This document shows, piece by piece, positions 1-7,421 of a DNA stretch of 35,642 nucleotides. Numbering within the stretch: position 1 is the stretch's first letter; the number at the start of each line of letters is the position of its first letter. Position numbers and translations under genes: made by a program. The notes under the pieces were generated by a model, which ran no database searches, was not told where the DNA came from, and saw only the letters and a program-made list of their open reading frames with translations. This stretch comes from Hyphomicrobiales bacterium (lineage in GTDB: Bacteria; Pseudomonadota; Alphaproteobacteria; Rhizobiales; OSC116). The stretch is taken from the NCBI GenBank assembly GCA_002401855.1, contig NVUH01000025.1, forward strand, positions 1-35,642, read 5' to 3'.

Positions 1-110
1 AAAGCAATCTTAAAGTCTGATGCAACTTGCTTTTGTGTCAGACCACTAGTCAGTGCAACACGAACAACCTCTTGTTTAAATTCTGATGTAACTTTGTGTA
101 AGACGACACT
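1..110 (-). pseudogene. N-terminal part of an IS3-type transposase OrfA, cut by the prophage
   Basis: Read on the minus strand, this stretch is an open frame whose product contains TSEFKQEVVRVALTSGLTQK and continues with QVASDFKIA. This is the start of the helix-turn-helix domain of IS3/IS911-type OrfA proteins, which bind the ends of the insertion sequence. The family pattern normally begins a few residues before this, and no start codon is seen before the frame runs into the putative phage end at 111. The gene leaves the window at base 1. It most likely marks host DNA (an IS copy) into which the phage transposed. The family is clear from the motif; the exact IS is not identifiable from so short a piece. 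Confidence 0.6.
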
Positions 111-180
111 TGTAATGATACCAAGATAATTGTGGGATTTACTGGGACTATTCGGGATATATCGGGATAAGAACCCCAGT
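111..180 (+). other. probable left end of the transposable prophage
   Basis: The IS-like reading frame stops making sense at about 110, and the next bases are TGTAATGATACC. Transposable phages of the Mu group end in TG...CA, and from memory the Mu left end begins TGTATTGAT, a close match. Just inside, at 132-170, lies a run of related GGGA-centred words (TGGGATTT, TGGGACTA, CGGGATAT, CGGGATAA) that could be transposase contacts. The assignment is inferred from position and resemblance. No 5-bp target duplication could be matched on the right side, so the exact base is uncertain. Confidence 0.45.
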
Positions 181-311
181 TTATAAGACTTTCAACAAAA
201 AATTACTTTTTCAGGCTGTCTCTTTTAACGACATTTGGATTGATACCAAAAACCGCCGATTGTGCGGTTATTTTTTTGTTTGGCGTTTGACGGCGTTTTG
301 TTTGATACCGA
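115..311 (+). repeat. three spaced copies of TGATACCRA near the left end
   Basis: TGATACCAA occurs at 115-123 and 241-249, and TGATACCGA at 303-311, all in the same orientation. Mu-type left ends carry several spaced, degenerate binding sites for the transposase A, so these could be that set. I saw no inverted counterparts near the right side of the window, which weakens the idea. The 300 bases between the left end and the repressor gene hold no credible gene. Confidence 0.35.
251..277 (+). terminator. short hairpin with T-run, possible terminator
   Basis: AACCGC at 251-256 pairs with GCGGTT at 264-269 around a 7-nt loop, followed by A and seven T on the plus strand. On the minus strand the stem is followed by five T. 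It could therefore stop transcription entering from the flank, and also transcripts of the minus-strand repressor gene that ends at 442. Confidence 0.5.
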
Positions 312-369
312 ATGAAAGGCTTTTAAATAGGGGTTTAAACGGTGTTTTTGGTGATTTTAATTACTTTGG

Positions 370-412
370 AACTCTGACGTAACTCTGACTTTTCATTATT
401 TTGGTCAGAGTT
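370..412. repeat. AACTCTGAC repeats, two direct and one inverted
   Basis: AACTCTGAC is found at 370-378 and 381-389, and its exact reverse complement at 404-412. The last two form a 9-bp perfect inverted repeat around a 14-nt spacer. The block lies just after the stop codon of the minus-strand repressor gene. It may be a transcript-end hairpin for that gene, although no good T-run follows, or a protein-binding array at the phage left end. Confidence 0.4.
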
Positions 413-441
413 GTGTTTTAGTTAATAAATTCAAACTATTG

Positions 442-1110
442 TTAAATTCCACGGCCAAACCACATGACGCGTCCAGCAATGTGAAGCTGATGGATTTCAT
501 CAAACAAAATCTCTTCATCGGGATAGTTTGAGTTATCTGAAATTAGGGTTATGGAGCGGTTTAATTTGATGTGAACACGCTTAACCATTGTCATGCCATT
601 TACGATCACAATATATATGCCATTGTCTCTGATCTCATTAATAGATGTATCGATTAAAAGTGTGTCGCCGTTTCTAATAGTCGGATCCATACTGTCACCA
701 GCAACTGTAATGGCGGATGCAAATGCAGGGTTTATGTCGTGCCTTCTTAGCCATTCTTTTTTGAACGCAATGTGATTTTCGACAATTTCGTGATCACCGT
801 TTACGAGACCTAGTCCTGCTGATGCTTCTATATTTAGCTGAGGCACTAAAGCAAAATCATTACTAAGAGAGTTTAAGTCATTTGAGTTGCCACTAGTTTC
901 ATCTCCAATCAGCCAGTCTAGACTTACATTACATGCCTCAGCGATTTCTTTTAATTTTGTCAGCTTAAAATCTGATTTACCAGCGATGTAAAAATCCAAC
1001 GTGCTTAATGGAATGTTTGATTTTTTGGCAACTGCTCTGTTGCCGCCTGCATTATGCACAGCTTCTCTAATCTTGTTAGACGTTGATTTAATTATATCTT
1101 TTCTAGTCAA
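442..1110 (-). CDS. phage repressor, S24/LexA-type (c/CI-like)
   Basis: 222 aa. The N-terminal half contains a helix-turn-helix region (about residues 14-60, with NRAVAKKSNIPLSTLDFYIAG). The C-terminal half is an S24 peptidase/LexA-like domain, with GDSM holding the nucleophile Ser and a downstream VKRV holding the Lys of the Ser-Lys dyad. It is the only gene on the minus strand in the phage left arm and is divergent from the early operon, as expected for the lysogeny repressor of a transposable phage. The dyad suggests induction by RecA-stimulated self-cleavage, unlike the Mu repressor, which is controlled by Clp proteolysis. The AT-rich region 1111-1242 should hold its own promoter and the early promoter. 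Confidence 0.9.
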   Translation of the reverse strand: MTRKDIIKSTSNKIREAVHNAGGNRAVAKKSNIPLSTLDFYIAGKSDFKLTKLKEIAEACNVSLDWLIGDETSGNSNDLNSLSNDFALVPQLNIEASAGLGLVNGDHEIVENHIAFKKEWLRRHDINPAFASAITVAGDSMDPTIRNGDTLLIDTSINEIRDNGIYIVIVNGMTMVKRVHIKLNRSITLISDNSNYPDEEILFDEIHQLHIAGRVMWFGRGI

Positions 1111-1131
1111 AACAGTAAACTTTATTATAAA

Positions 1132-1173
1132 TTGACAAAACTGGTTGATAAATTGAGTTTTCTCAATTATCGT
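1132..1173 (+). promoter_or_regulatory. early promoter and operator region between repressor and Ner genes
   Basis: The interval contains the inverted repeat AATTGAG-tttt-CTCAATT at 1151-1168. It sits exactly in the spacer of a possible promoter with TTGATA at 1145-1150, a 17-nt gap, and TATCGT at 1168-1173. Another TTGACA lies at 1132-1137. On the minus strand a TATAAT-like box lies just before the repressor gene. A repressor dimer on the palindrome would block the early promoter. The palindrome is read directly; the promoter boxes are an inference. Confidence 0.5.
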
Positions 1174-1242
1174 TAGTTATGCCTAGTCGCATATTAACAA
1201 AAAAACAGTGTGTCAGCACTGTCCAACTTTAAGAGGCTCAGA

Positions 1243-1536
1243 ATGGCCAATAAAAAAGAAATCTGGGATCGTTTTGCGATTGCCGCAGAGGTGAAACGTA
1301 GAGGCTCATCATTGCGTAGATTATCACGCGAGAACGGGCTTAGTAACAATGCTTGCTCTGCCGCTATGCACATACCAATACCACGTGCAAATAAAGCGAT
1401 AGCTAAATTGTTAGCTGTGCCAGTGCATGTTTTATGGCCTGATTGGTACGCGAAAAACGGTGACCGTATTCTTTCTTCTGCTCACAGTAGCAGAAAAATA
1501 ATTGCACTGCATAGTAAAATGGGAGAAGCGGCGTGA
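1243..1536 (+). CDS. ner: Ner/SfsB-type winged DNA-binding regulator
   Basis: 97 aa from the ATG at 1243, chosen because AAGAGG lies 7 nt upstream; a GTG at 1210 would add 11 residues and has no comparable ribosome site. The product (MANKKEIWDRFAIAAEVKRRGSSLRRLSRENGLSNNACSAAMHIP..., then a PxxxVLWPDWY-like end) matches the Ner/Nlp/SfsB family. The typical order is a first helix with WD, a helix-turn-helix with SLRRLSRENGLS, then ANKAIAKLLAVPVHVLWPDWY. In Mu, Ner is the first early gene and turns down both early and repressor transcription. The gene is divergent from the repressor and overlaps the next start by 4 nt. Confidence 0.88.
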   Translation: MANKKEIWDRFAIAAEVKRRGSSLRRLSRENGLSNNACSAAMHIPIPRANKAIAKLLAVPVHVLWPDWYAKNGDRILSSAHSSRKIIALHSKMGEAA

Positions 1537-1718
1537 ACAAGTATGTCTACATCCAAAATAGTGAATTGGAATATCTCACTAATTACGGAATGGTTATTCG
1601 TTGGGATAGCAAAATTTGCTCTGCGCTTAACTTGAAAACTGTCGGCGAAGCCAAGGCCGTTGTTAAAAATAACAAGCTTAGCGATGTTTGGATTACCACC
1701 ATGAATTACATCAAATAG
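1533..1718 (+). CDS. small early phage protein of unknown function (61 aa)
   Basis: A GTG start overlaps the stop of the Ner gene and is preceded by GGGAGAAG, so translation is probably coupled. The product is 61 aa and soluble, with no recognisable motif. Its beginning (MNKYVYIQNSELEYL) and a middle part (TVGEAKAVVKNNKLSDVWI) resemble the next protein (MGKIFWIKNSDDEL; RRGAERSIIRNNLKNCQVI), so the two look like diverged duplicates. The real-gene call rests on tight packing and ribosome-site quality. Confidence 0.65.
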   Translation: MNKYVYIQNSELEYLTNYGMVIRWDSKICSALNLKTVGEAKAVVKNNKLSDVWITTMNYIK

Positions 1719-1728
1719 GAGTTATAGC

Positions 1729-2016
1729 ATGGGTAAAATTTTCTGGATTAAAAACAGTGATGATGAATTGTTTCGCTCTGAAATGTATGGGGATGAAAAT
1801 GTGTCGCTATTGTATCGGGATGAAAATCCATCGTTTACCAATAAGTTTTTAGAGGCGCGAATTTACAATAGCCGCCGTGGAGCTGAACGCTCAATTATTC
1901 GAAATAACCTTAAAAATTGCCAAGTAATTGAAGCGCGAAAAGTCGTTAAATTATTGCCAAATATGGAAGCCCCAAACGCGAGGATTGATCGTTTGGAACA
2001 GCATAGAAAAAAATAG
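1729..2016 (+). CDS. small early phage protein of unknown function (95 aa), relative of the preceding one
   Basis: ATG start 12 nt after the previous stop, with AGGAG well spaced upstream. 95 aa, soluble, and basic at the C terminus (RIDRLEQHRKK). The opening MGKIFWIKNSDDE and the central block around RRGAERSIIRNNLKN parallel the 61-aa neighbour, which suggests a tandem duplication followed by divergence. It lies in the early operon between the Ner-like regulator and the transposase block. Small genes here in Mu-like phages often modify host functions, but nothing in the sequence shows a role. Confidence 0.65.
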   Translation: MGKIFWIKNSDDELFRSEMYGDENVSLLYRDENPSFTNKFLEARIYNSRRGAERSIIRNNLKNCQVIEARKVVKLLPNMEAPNARIDRLEQHRKK

Positions 2017-2052
2017 AGATTGTTAGATGCGGTCAGTTGGAGTGTTTTGCGT

Positions 2053-2532
2053 ATGGCCAAGATGAAGAAAGATAGTTTGACGGGTGATTTGCTGAGTTGG
2101 CAGCCTGCCAAAATTACAAAAGAATTTAAAGAGCGGGATATTAGGGCGCAAAATATAGGCGCTAAATATGCCAAGGCGATTGCCTTAACGCTTAACGAAT
2201 GTGAATTGACGAGAGACGAGATTGCTATGGGAATGAGTGATTATTTAGGTGAAAAATTTGGTAAAAATATGCTTGATGCATATGCTGCTGAAACTCGCCA
2301 CACCCACATGATACCGCTGACTAGATTGGAAGCGTTGATACATGTGACTGGTGATTTAAGATTGATCTCTTTGCTTGCTACGCAGTTTAAAAATATTGTG
2401 GTGGATGCTGTTTATAGCCATTTGATTAAGGCCACAATGTATGGCGAAAAAATTGCAGAAATGGAAACTGAATTAAAAACTCATAACCGTAAATTCAATG
2501 CCATTGCGACTCAGCGCGGTATCGAATTATGA
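2053..2532 (+). CDS. early phage protein, possibly CII/CP76-like regulator
   Basis: The ATG at 2053 (MAKMKKDSLTGDLL) is preferred, with GGAG 11 nt before it; an upstream TTG at 2020 would add 11 residues. About 159 aa, mostly helical. The middle segment (CELTRDEIAMGMSDYLGE... then MIPLTRLEALIHVTGDLRLISLLATQF) has the layout of phage CII/CP76-type regulators: a helix-turn-helix followed by an IPLxxLxxLxxxTGDxxLLxxLA-type block. That resemblance is by eye and moderate. The gene ends in an ATGA overlap with the transposase gene, so the two are translated together. A role in regulating early transcription or assisting transposition is inferred. Confidence 0.7.
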   Translation: MAKMKKDSLTGDLLSWQPAKITKEFKERDIRAQNIGAKYAKAIALTLNECELTRDEIAMGMSDYLGEKFGKNMLDAYAAETRHTHMIPLTRLEALIHVTGDLRLISLLATQFKNIVVDAVYSHLIKATMYGEKIAEMETELKTHNRKFNAIATQRGIEL

Positions 2533-4727
2533 GCAGTATTATTCCGAAAAATATATTCTTAAACGCGCAAGAGATTGCAGATAATAGCTTTGATGGCTTA
2601 CCCACTACTGAGAGTGCAATTATTAGAAAATCTAAAGACGAAAAATGGCAAGACGCTGGCGAGGATCTGGCTCGCAAACGCTCTGGCCGTGGCGGTGGAT
2701 GGGAATATAATCCCTCCATTTTCCCTGAAACCGCCCAACTTGATTTTATTAGAAAATACTATGCAAATATTAACGCCGAAGCACAGGCTAGAAACCCTGA
2801 GTTTTTTGCTGAGATGCAGGCTGAAAAACATGCTGTTGAGATAATTGATGCCAGCCGCATTTTAACTGAAAATGAAGCTAGCGAGCGTGATGCTAAGCTT
2901 GATATTCTGTCTCGCTCTACACGATTTAGAGACCAATATGATGGCACAAAAAAACAGGCCGATATTGCGTTTTGTGAAATGTACAATAGTGGTCAGGCTG
3001 ATTTTGAATGTGTGATTTATCCAGCCGTTAAAAGTATATCATTACCTAGCCTAAAACGCTGGCGTAAAAAGTTGCAATCTGGTGATTATGCGAAGCTTGC
3101 CAGTAACCACGGTGGCCGCAAAGGCACATCTATTTTTGACACTTATAATAAGGGTGAAATTGGCCTTAAAATTGTTGGTTATATTTTGCATCAATCACAT
3201 TATACGGCTCACCATATTCGGGATTTAATTATTGTTGATTTTGGCGAAGCTATTGAAATTGATGGCGCTCTAAAACCTATGCCGCATGTGCGGACTTTTG
3301 AACGGTGGATTACTAATTTTCATGCTGAAAACCGTAACCTAGTGACGCGAATTACCGACCCAGACGCATATAAAAATAAGATTAAGTTTGTTGGTCAAAA
3401 TATGAATAGTCATATTAAATATTTTAACCAAAAATGGGAAATTGATGCTAGTCCGACTGACATTTTGACGACCAAAGGGCGGCGCAACCTCTATGCCTTG
3501 ATTGATATTTATAGTCGCCGCGTAATGATTTATATTAGCAAATCAGCATCTACTGAAGCGAGTTTAACACTCATTCGCCGCGCTATTATGGAATGGGGTG
3601 TGCCTGACGAAATATCTACCGACAACGGTACGGATTTTGTTTCTAAACGCTTTAAAATGGCTTTAAACAGCCTCGCAATACACCAGCATATTTGTTCACC
3701 TTTCAGCCCTGAGCAAAAGGGAACTGTGGAGCGGGTGATTGGTACAATAAACCGTGATTTAATGCCGACTTTGGCAGGGTTTGTAGGGCATAATGTGACT
3801 GATCGTAAAAAGCTTGAAGCTAGAAATAGCTTTTCTAAGCGGTTGGGCGAAAAAAGCACTGATGCCTTTGATGTTGAGGTTACGCCTGAGCAACTGCAGG
3901 AATATTGTGATAGCTGGGCAAATAATAAATATGCCCACCGCAAGCATGGAACTTTAGGCGTTACACCATTTGAAAAACAGCAAAGTTGCAAGAAGCCAGT
4001 ACGGATTATTGAGAATGAACGGGCGCTTGATTTGCTGCTTGCTGATATTGCCTCTGGCGGTGGTTATCGGATTGTTTCTAAACACGGCATCAAGCTTGAT
4101 GGTGAAAATTATTGGGGCAGCCAATTGGTTGTTGGTGACACTGTATTTATTCGCCATGACCCAACTAATGCAGGCCGTTTATTGGTGTTTGATGAAGATA
4201 AAACTACATTTTTATGTGAAGCCATTTGCGCCACATTACACGGTGTTGACCCTAAGCAGTTGATTAAAGAAATTAAGGCTGAACAGGCGGCTAATTTTGC
4301 CCGTGATGCAGCGCCAATGATTAGAGAAGCTAAGAAAGTAAAAGCAAGCGAAGTGGCGACTAAAATATTATCTCGCCATGCAGCGAATAGCGAAGGTGTT
4401 ACGGCATTTCCGAAGCAAGAAATTGCCCATACAACTGACAGTTTAAAAACTGCTGAGGCGACATTTGAAGGCTATGAACCAGTTGGAAGCCATGATGTGC
4501 CTGAGGCTGTAATTGTTGATTTAGCTGATGTTAAAAAATCTAAGAAACGTGGCGTGAAAGAGATAACCGCCGATTACAAAAAATGTTGCAAGGTTTTGGC
4601 CGATGTTGAGGCTGGAAAAGAAGTAAATACCGAGCTGGCTAGCTGGGCAAATATCTTTCAAAATTCGGTTGATTTTAAATCTGAGCAACAGCTTGAAAAG
4701 TATTTCGCGAAGGCGAATGGAGAATAG
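2529..4727 (+). CDS. A: Mu-type DDE transposase A
   Basis: 732 aa. The N-terminal part (residues 10-45, LNAQEIADNSFDGLP...) resembles the HTH_Tnp_Mu DNA-binding domain that reads the phage ends. A retroviral-integrase fold core follows with the acidic triad visible: D306 in EIDASP, D365 in STDNGTDF and E401 in KGTVERVIG, giving a D,D(35)E spacing (Mu A itself has a longer gap). A Mu-transposase C-terminal beta-barrel region follows (GENYWGSQLVVGDTVFIRHDP), and then a Lys-rich tail that in Mu contacts the B protein and ClpX. It cuts and joins the phage ends during integration and replicative transposition. The start overlaps the previous stop (ATGA). Confidence 0.96.
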   Translation: MSSIIPKNIFLNAQEIADNSFDGLPTTESAIIRKSKDEKWQDAGEDLARKRSGRGGGWEYNPSIFPETAQLDFIRKYYANINAEAQARNPEFFAEMQAEKHAVEIIDASRILTENEASERDAKLDILSRSTRFRDQYDGTKKQADIAFCEMYNSGQADFECVIYPAVKSISLPSLKRWRKKLQSGDYAKLASNHGGRKGTSIFDTYNKGEIGLKIVGYILHQSHYTAHHIRDLIIVDFGEAIEIDGALKPMPHVRTFERWITNFHAENRNLVTRITDPDAYKNKIKFVGQNMNSHIKYFNQKWEIDASPTDILTTKGRRNLYALIDIYSRRVMIYISKSASTEASLTLIRRAIMEWGVPDEISTDNGTDFVSKRFKMALNSLAIHQHICSPFSPEQKGTVERVIGTINRDLMPTLAGFVGHNVTDRKKLEARNSFSKRLGEKSTDAFDVEVTPEQLQEYCDSWANNKYAHRKHGTLGVTPFEKQQSCKKPVRIIENERALDLLLADIASGGGYRIVSKHGIKLDGENYWGSQLVVGDTVFIRHDPTNAGRLLVFDEDKTTFLCEAICATLHGVDPKQLIKEIKAEQAANFARDAAPMIREAKKVKASEVATKILSRHAANSEGVTAFPKQEIAHTTDSLKTAEATFEGYEPVGSHDVPEAVIVDLADVKKSKKRGVKEITADYKKCCKVLADVEAGKEVNTELASWANIFQNSVDFKSEQQLEKYFAKANGE

Positions 4728-4833
4728 TTCTGCGTAAAAAAATAGACCACCAAATGCTCGAACATTTGATGATCTGAATTTAAAAACTGCCCGTGTATGA
4801 GGTTATCAGTATACGGCTAATTTAGGAAAGAAA
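4728..4833 (+). promoter_or_regulatory. two hairpins in the A-B intergenic region
   Basis: The gap between A and B is unusually long for this tightly packed operon. CAAATG (4751-4756) pairs with CATTTG (4763-4768) around CTCGAA. CCGTGTA (4791-4797) pairs with TATACGG (4810-4816) with one G-U pair. No T-run follows either stem, so neither is a classical terminator. They may pause polymerase, protect the mRNA end, or control entry to the leader peptide and B. Confidence 0.4.
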
Positions 4834-4887
4834 ATGACAGATAAAATTATAAATGTCAAACGCAGACTGGGGGCTTGTTATGTCTAG
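4834..4887 (+). CDS. possible 17-residue leader peptide before B
   Basis: An ATG at 4834 has the best ribosome-binding sequence in the neighbourhood (AGGAAAG, about 3-4 nt of spacing) and opens a 17-codon frame, MTDKIINVKRRLGACYV, ending at TAG 4885-4887. This stop overlaps the probable B start at 4880. The layout, with a strong site on a mini-frame whose stop coincides with the next start, is what translational coupling by a leader peptide looks like. No homology is expected for such a short product, so this rests on arrangement alone. Confidence 0.35.
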   Translation: MTDKIINVKRRLGACYV

Positions 4888-5605
4888 CCAATATGCACAA
4901 CTAACAAATGTTAAAAAGTTCAATAATCTTATGCAGTATGTAATGCATAGAGACCCTAACTTACCCTCAATGGTGGTGTTTTACGGCGCTTCTGGACTTG
5001 GTAAAACTACCAGTGCCATATTCGGTGCAATGCTCAGTGATGCGCGTTATATCCAAGTGGGTGCAAGTTGGACAAAAAAGAAGCTTATTACCGAAATTGC
5101 AAAGCAACACGGCATTCATGATGTGCGCACTATTGGTAGTGGCATGGAACAAATTATTGATGCCGTCAATTATGAGCCGAAGCCAATCATTATTGATGAA
5201 GCTGATTATTTGGTAGCTGGCAATATGATACAGCTAATTCGCGAAATACATGACGAGACGCATTGTCCAATCGTATTGATGGGTGAAGGTCAATTGTCCA
5301 TGAAATTGCGCAAATATGAAATGGTTTATAACCGTGTTTTGAAGTGGGAACAGGCAGAAAAATGTAGCATTGAAGACACAATATTGTTAGCCGATATGTA
5401 TGCTACTGGCCTTGATATGGCTGAGGACTTAATACAGGCCTTAAACACCAATAGTGACGGCATTGCACGGCGTATTGTAGTGAACACCACAAAGATTAAA
5501 GCGGCGGCTCTAGGTGCTGGTATTGCTTCTATCGATTTGGCTAAGTTTATAGAGCTATCGAGCTTTAACACTGCCCTTGTACCAACTGGTGGGAGGTCTG
5601 TTTAA
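4880..5605 (+). CDS. B: transposition ATPase B (AAA+)
   Basis: About 241 aa from the ATG at 4880, with an alternative ATG at 4853 adding 9 residues. The later start fits the family better, since homologues begin shortly before the LTNVKKFNNLMQYVMHRDPNLPS-like segment. Walker A is GASGLGKTT and Walker B is PIIIDEAD, in an AAA_22-type ATPase like Mu B and IstB. In Mu the B protein coats target DNA, confers target immunity and stimulates A. It is shorter than Mu B (312 aa) and apparently lacks the N-terminal helix-turn-helix of that protein. It ends in TAATG with the next gene, preceded by GGGAGG. Confidence 0.92.
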   Translation: MSSQYAQLTNVKKFNNLMQYVMHRDPNLPSMVVFYGASGLGKTTSAIFGAMLSDARYIQVGASWTKKKLITEIAKQHGIHDVRTIGSGMEQIIDAVNYEPKPIIIDEADYLVAGNMIQLIREIHDETHCPIVLMGEGQLSMKLRKYEMVYNRVLKWEQAEKCSIEDTILLADMYATGLDMAEDLIQALNTNSDGIARRIVVNTTKIKAAALGAGIASIDLAKFIELSSFNTALVPTGGRSV

Positions 5606-6234
5606 TGGATGCCTTAACAATTGATTTGTTTCAAAATATTACCGTGCGTTTGCCACTTCGTGCGCAGCAAGGCTATTGGAATATCATTCGCGCATTGGGC
5701 GCTGAGGGGCAAGAGTTTGTATTGAACGATGTTTATTTGCGAACTTTTGCGGCTCGACCTTCGATTGCAGAATTTGTACGCAGGCTAACAAAAGCAAAAT
5801 ATTTAAAAACTGCGCGAAGTGTCAAAAAACACGGTGCAATTAGAGAAAAATATTATGTGGTTTTGAAGAATGTAAGCACTGCGCCAAGGCTAAAACGTGA
5901 TGGCACGGAAGTGCAGCCAAAATTAACTGACTTTATGTGGCGTGCCATGAAAATGTTGCCACCGTTTGATGCTCATGAATTGGTGAAGGTTTGTGAAGTT
6001 GATGGCCGTAAAATAGCCCTAGACACTGCTAAATATTACCTAAAATGCTTGCATAAAGCGGGTTATTTGAGGGTGCATATTGAGCATACCCACAATGCCC
6101 TTGCGATCTATCATTTTATTAAATCAAAAAATACAGGGCATTACCCGCCATTGGTTCTGCGAACTAAAATAGTTTGGGATCAGAACATCGAGCAAGTTAT
6201 GGGTGAATATCCTGAGTTTGAGGAGGCAGCATGA
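5605..6234 (+). CDS. early phage protein, probable winged-helix type
   Basis: 209 aa, start coupled to B (TAATG). The first half (RLPLRAQQGYWNIIRALGAEGQEFVLNDVYLRT... VRRLTKAKYLKTARSVKKHG) and the second half (DFMWRAMKMLPPFDAHELVKVC... TAKYYLKCLHKAGYLRV) each look like a winged-helix unit with a helix-turn-helix followed by a basic wing. It may therefore be a two-headed DNA-binding protein. Proteins of this kind follow the B ATPase in Mu-like phages of alphaproteobacteria. The function is not known to me; a role in transposition control or early regulation is an inference from position. Confidence 0.72.
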   Translation: MDALTIDLFQNITVRLPLRAQQGYWNIIRALGAEGQEFVLNDVYLRTFAARPSIAEFVRRLTKAKYLKTARSVKKHGAIREKYYVVLKNVSTAPRLKRDGTEVQPKLTDFMWRAMKMLPPFDAHELVKVCEVDGRKIALDTAKYYLKCLHKAGYLRVHIEHTHNALAIYHFIKSKNTGHYPPLVLRTKIVWDQNIEQVMGEYPEFEEAA

Positions 6235-6608
6235 ACACTCCTAACGTGTCGTCATTAAACAAAGCTCTGGTTGCATGGGGCGTTGATATGCCTGATTGGG
6301 TTGAAGTCTTGGCTAATGCCAATGATGCAACTAGCCAGAATAAAGTAGCTGACAGGCTCGGAGTTTCGGGCACTCAAATAAGTATGATTATTAAGAATAC
6401 TTATGCAGGTGATTACTCGAAGGCCGAAGGCGCTGTGCGCTCTCATTTGATGAGTGAAATTGTGCAATGTCCTGTGGTTGGTTTGCCGATAAAGCTGGCG
6501 CGATGTTTAGACACGCAAAGTCGATTGAATAACAAAGTAATGGGTGGAGCTGAGCGCGTTGTCTTTAAAAACGCATGCCCCGAATGCCCGAATTTTAAAC
6601 AAAAATAG
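6231..6608 (+). CDS. small HTH regulator of Mu-like phages
   Basis: 125 aa, start in an ATGA overlap, preceded by a strong GAGGAGG. The segment PDWVEVLANANDATSQNKVADRLGVSGTQISMIIKNTYAGDY is a helix-turn-helix in which VADRLGVSGTQISMII is the recognition unit. A cysteine-bearing region follows: C at CPVVGLPIKLARC, and NACPECPNF at the end with the look of a small zinc or metal site. The same arrangement is typical for a conserved early protein of Mu-like phages in proteobacteria. It probably binds DNA; the target is unknown. Confidence 0.75.
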   Translation: MNTPNVSSLNKALVAWGVDMPDWVEVLANANDATSQNKVADRLGVSGTQISMIIKNTYAGDYSKAEGAVRSHLMSEIVQCPVVGLPIKLARCLDTQSRLNNKVMGGAERVVFKNACPECPNFKQK

Positions 6609-6669
6609 AAAACAAGATTGATAATTTGTATTGCGTATATCGGCTTGTCCTTAAGTGAAAGGAAAAGTT

Positions 6670-7005
6670 ATGAGTAAATTAGAATTGATACCCCAGAATT
6701 TTGAAGCGATTTTTGTTGAGGCAGAAATTAGCGATCATCTATCCAGTATTGCATCACGCATGCTGAATAACCCAGAAGCATTTGTTAAAAACATTGTGCC
6801 TAATGGTGATTGGTTGTTGTTTTTGGCTGATAAAACCACCGAAGCCGAAGTGAAGCTTGAGACATTTTTGCAGATTGAGCAATCGGGCAAAAATGCGGTG
6901 ATTAATATTGAAAATATTGTGGCCTTTAAGCCTATTGGCAATATTAAAGGTGCTGACCATTATACACGTGGCCTTGGTGATGATGATGGGGGGTGTGTGG
7001 CATGA
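6670..7005 (+). CDS. phage protein of unknown function (111 aa)
   Basis: The ATG at 6670 is chosen over a GTG at 6655 because AAAGGAAAAG precedes it. The product is acidic and soluble, with no motif I recognise. The region 6609-6669 upstream is short and non-coding. The C terminus ends in a Gly/Asp-rich stretch (GLGDDDGGCVA) whose coding DNA supplies the G-rich ribosome site for the next gene, and the stop overlaps that start (ATGA). It belongs to the early operon of accessory replication genes. Confidence 0.6.
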   Translation: MSKLELIPQNFEAIFVEAEISDHLSSIASRMLNNPEAFVKNIVPNGDWLLFLADKTTEAEVKLETFLQIEQSGKNAVINIENIVAFKPIGNIKGADHYTRGLGDDDGGCVA

Positions 7006-7421
7006 GGTGTGAAATAAAAATGGATGACGATTTAATTGGCCGCGTTGCGGATGGCTCAATATGTCAAACAATATTGCCTGTGCGCCATGATGTTAATGCA
7101 TCGTGCGTGGGTAAACCGTTGGATATAAAATTTTCTAATGATCAGCATGTTGGTGGTTTGAAAATAAAGAGTGTTCGCATAGTGCGAATTAGTAGGTTGG
7201 AGATAACTTTAGACGGGGTTGTTTTAATGCACGGGCGACCATTTACCGTCGCTACAAAACATAAGTTCGATATGCCATTTGCTGAGGCGTGCGGCTATGA
7301 AGATGTGTTTTCGCTTTCTGCTGATATTTATGAAAAATACCCACCGATGTTCTTTAGTGAATTTATTGGGCGCGTAGTTGAATGGCAGCATATTCAAGAT
7401 AAAAACGAGGTGGCGGCATGA
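7002..7421 (+). CDS. ASCH-domain-like protein
   Basis: About 139 aa from ATG 7002, which overlaps the preceding stop; a GTG at 6993 is possible. The order of blocks fits the ASCH/PUA-like beta-barrel family: an early ...RVADGSICQTILPVR motif (the family usually has I..G.K.QTIR), a central beta segment with GLKIKSVRIVRIS, then FAEACGYEDVFSLSADIYEKYPPMFFSEFIGRVVEW (usually FA..EGF...F...Y...F.G.VI.W). ASCH proteins bind RNA or modified nucleotides; the role in phages is not settled. The match is by eye and the key Lys of the usual motif is not obvious, so the family call is moderate. Confidence 0.6.
   Translation: MRCEIKMDDDLIGRVADGSICQTILPVRHDVNASCVGKPLDIKFSNDQHVGGLKIKSVRIVRISRLEITLDGVVLMHGRPFTVATKHKFDMPFAEACGYEDVFSLSADIYEKYPPMFFSEFIGRVVEWQHIQDKNEVAA

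Noticed and set aside
3530..3991. 153-codon minus-strand frame inside the transposase gene
   Set aside because: It is a mirror of a well-supported coding frame with a complete D,D,E triad, has no ribosome site and no recognisable product.
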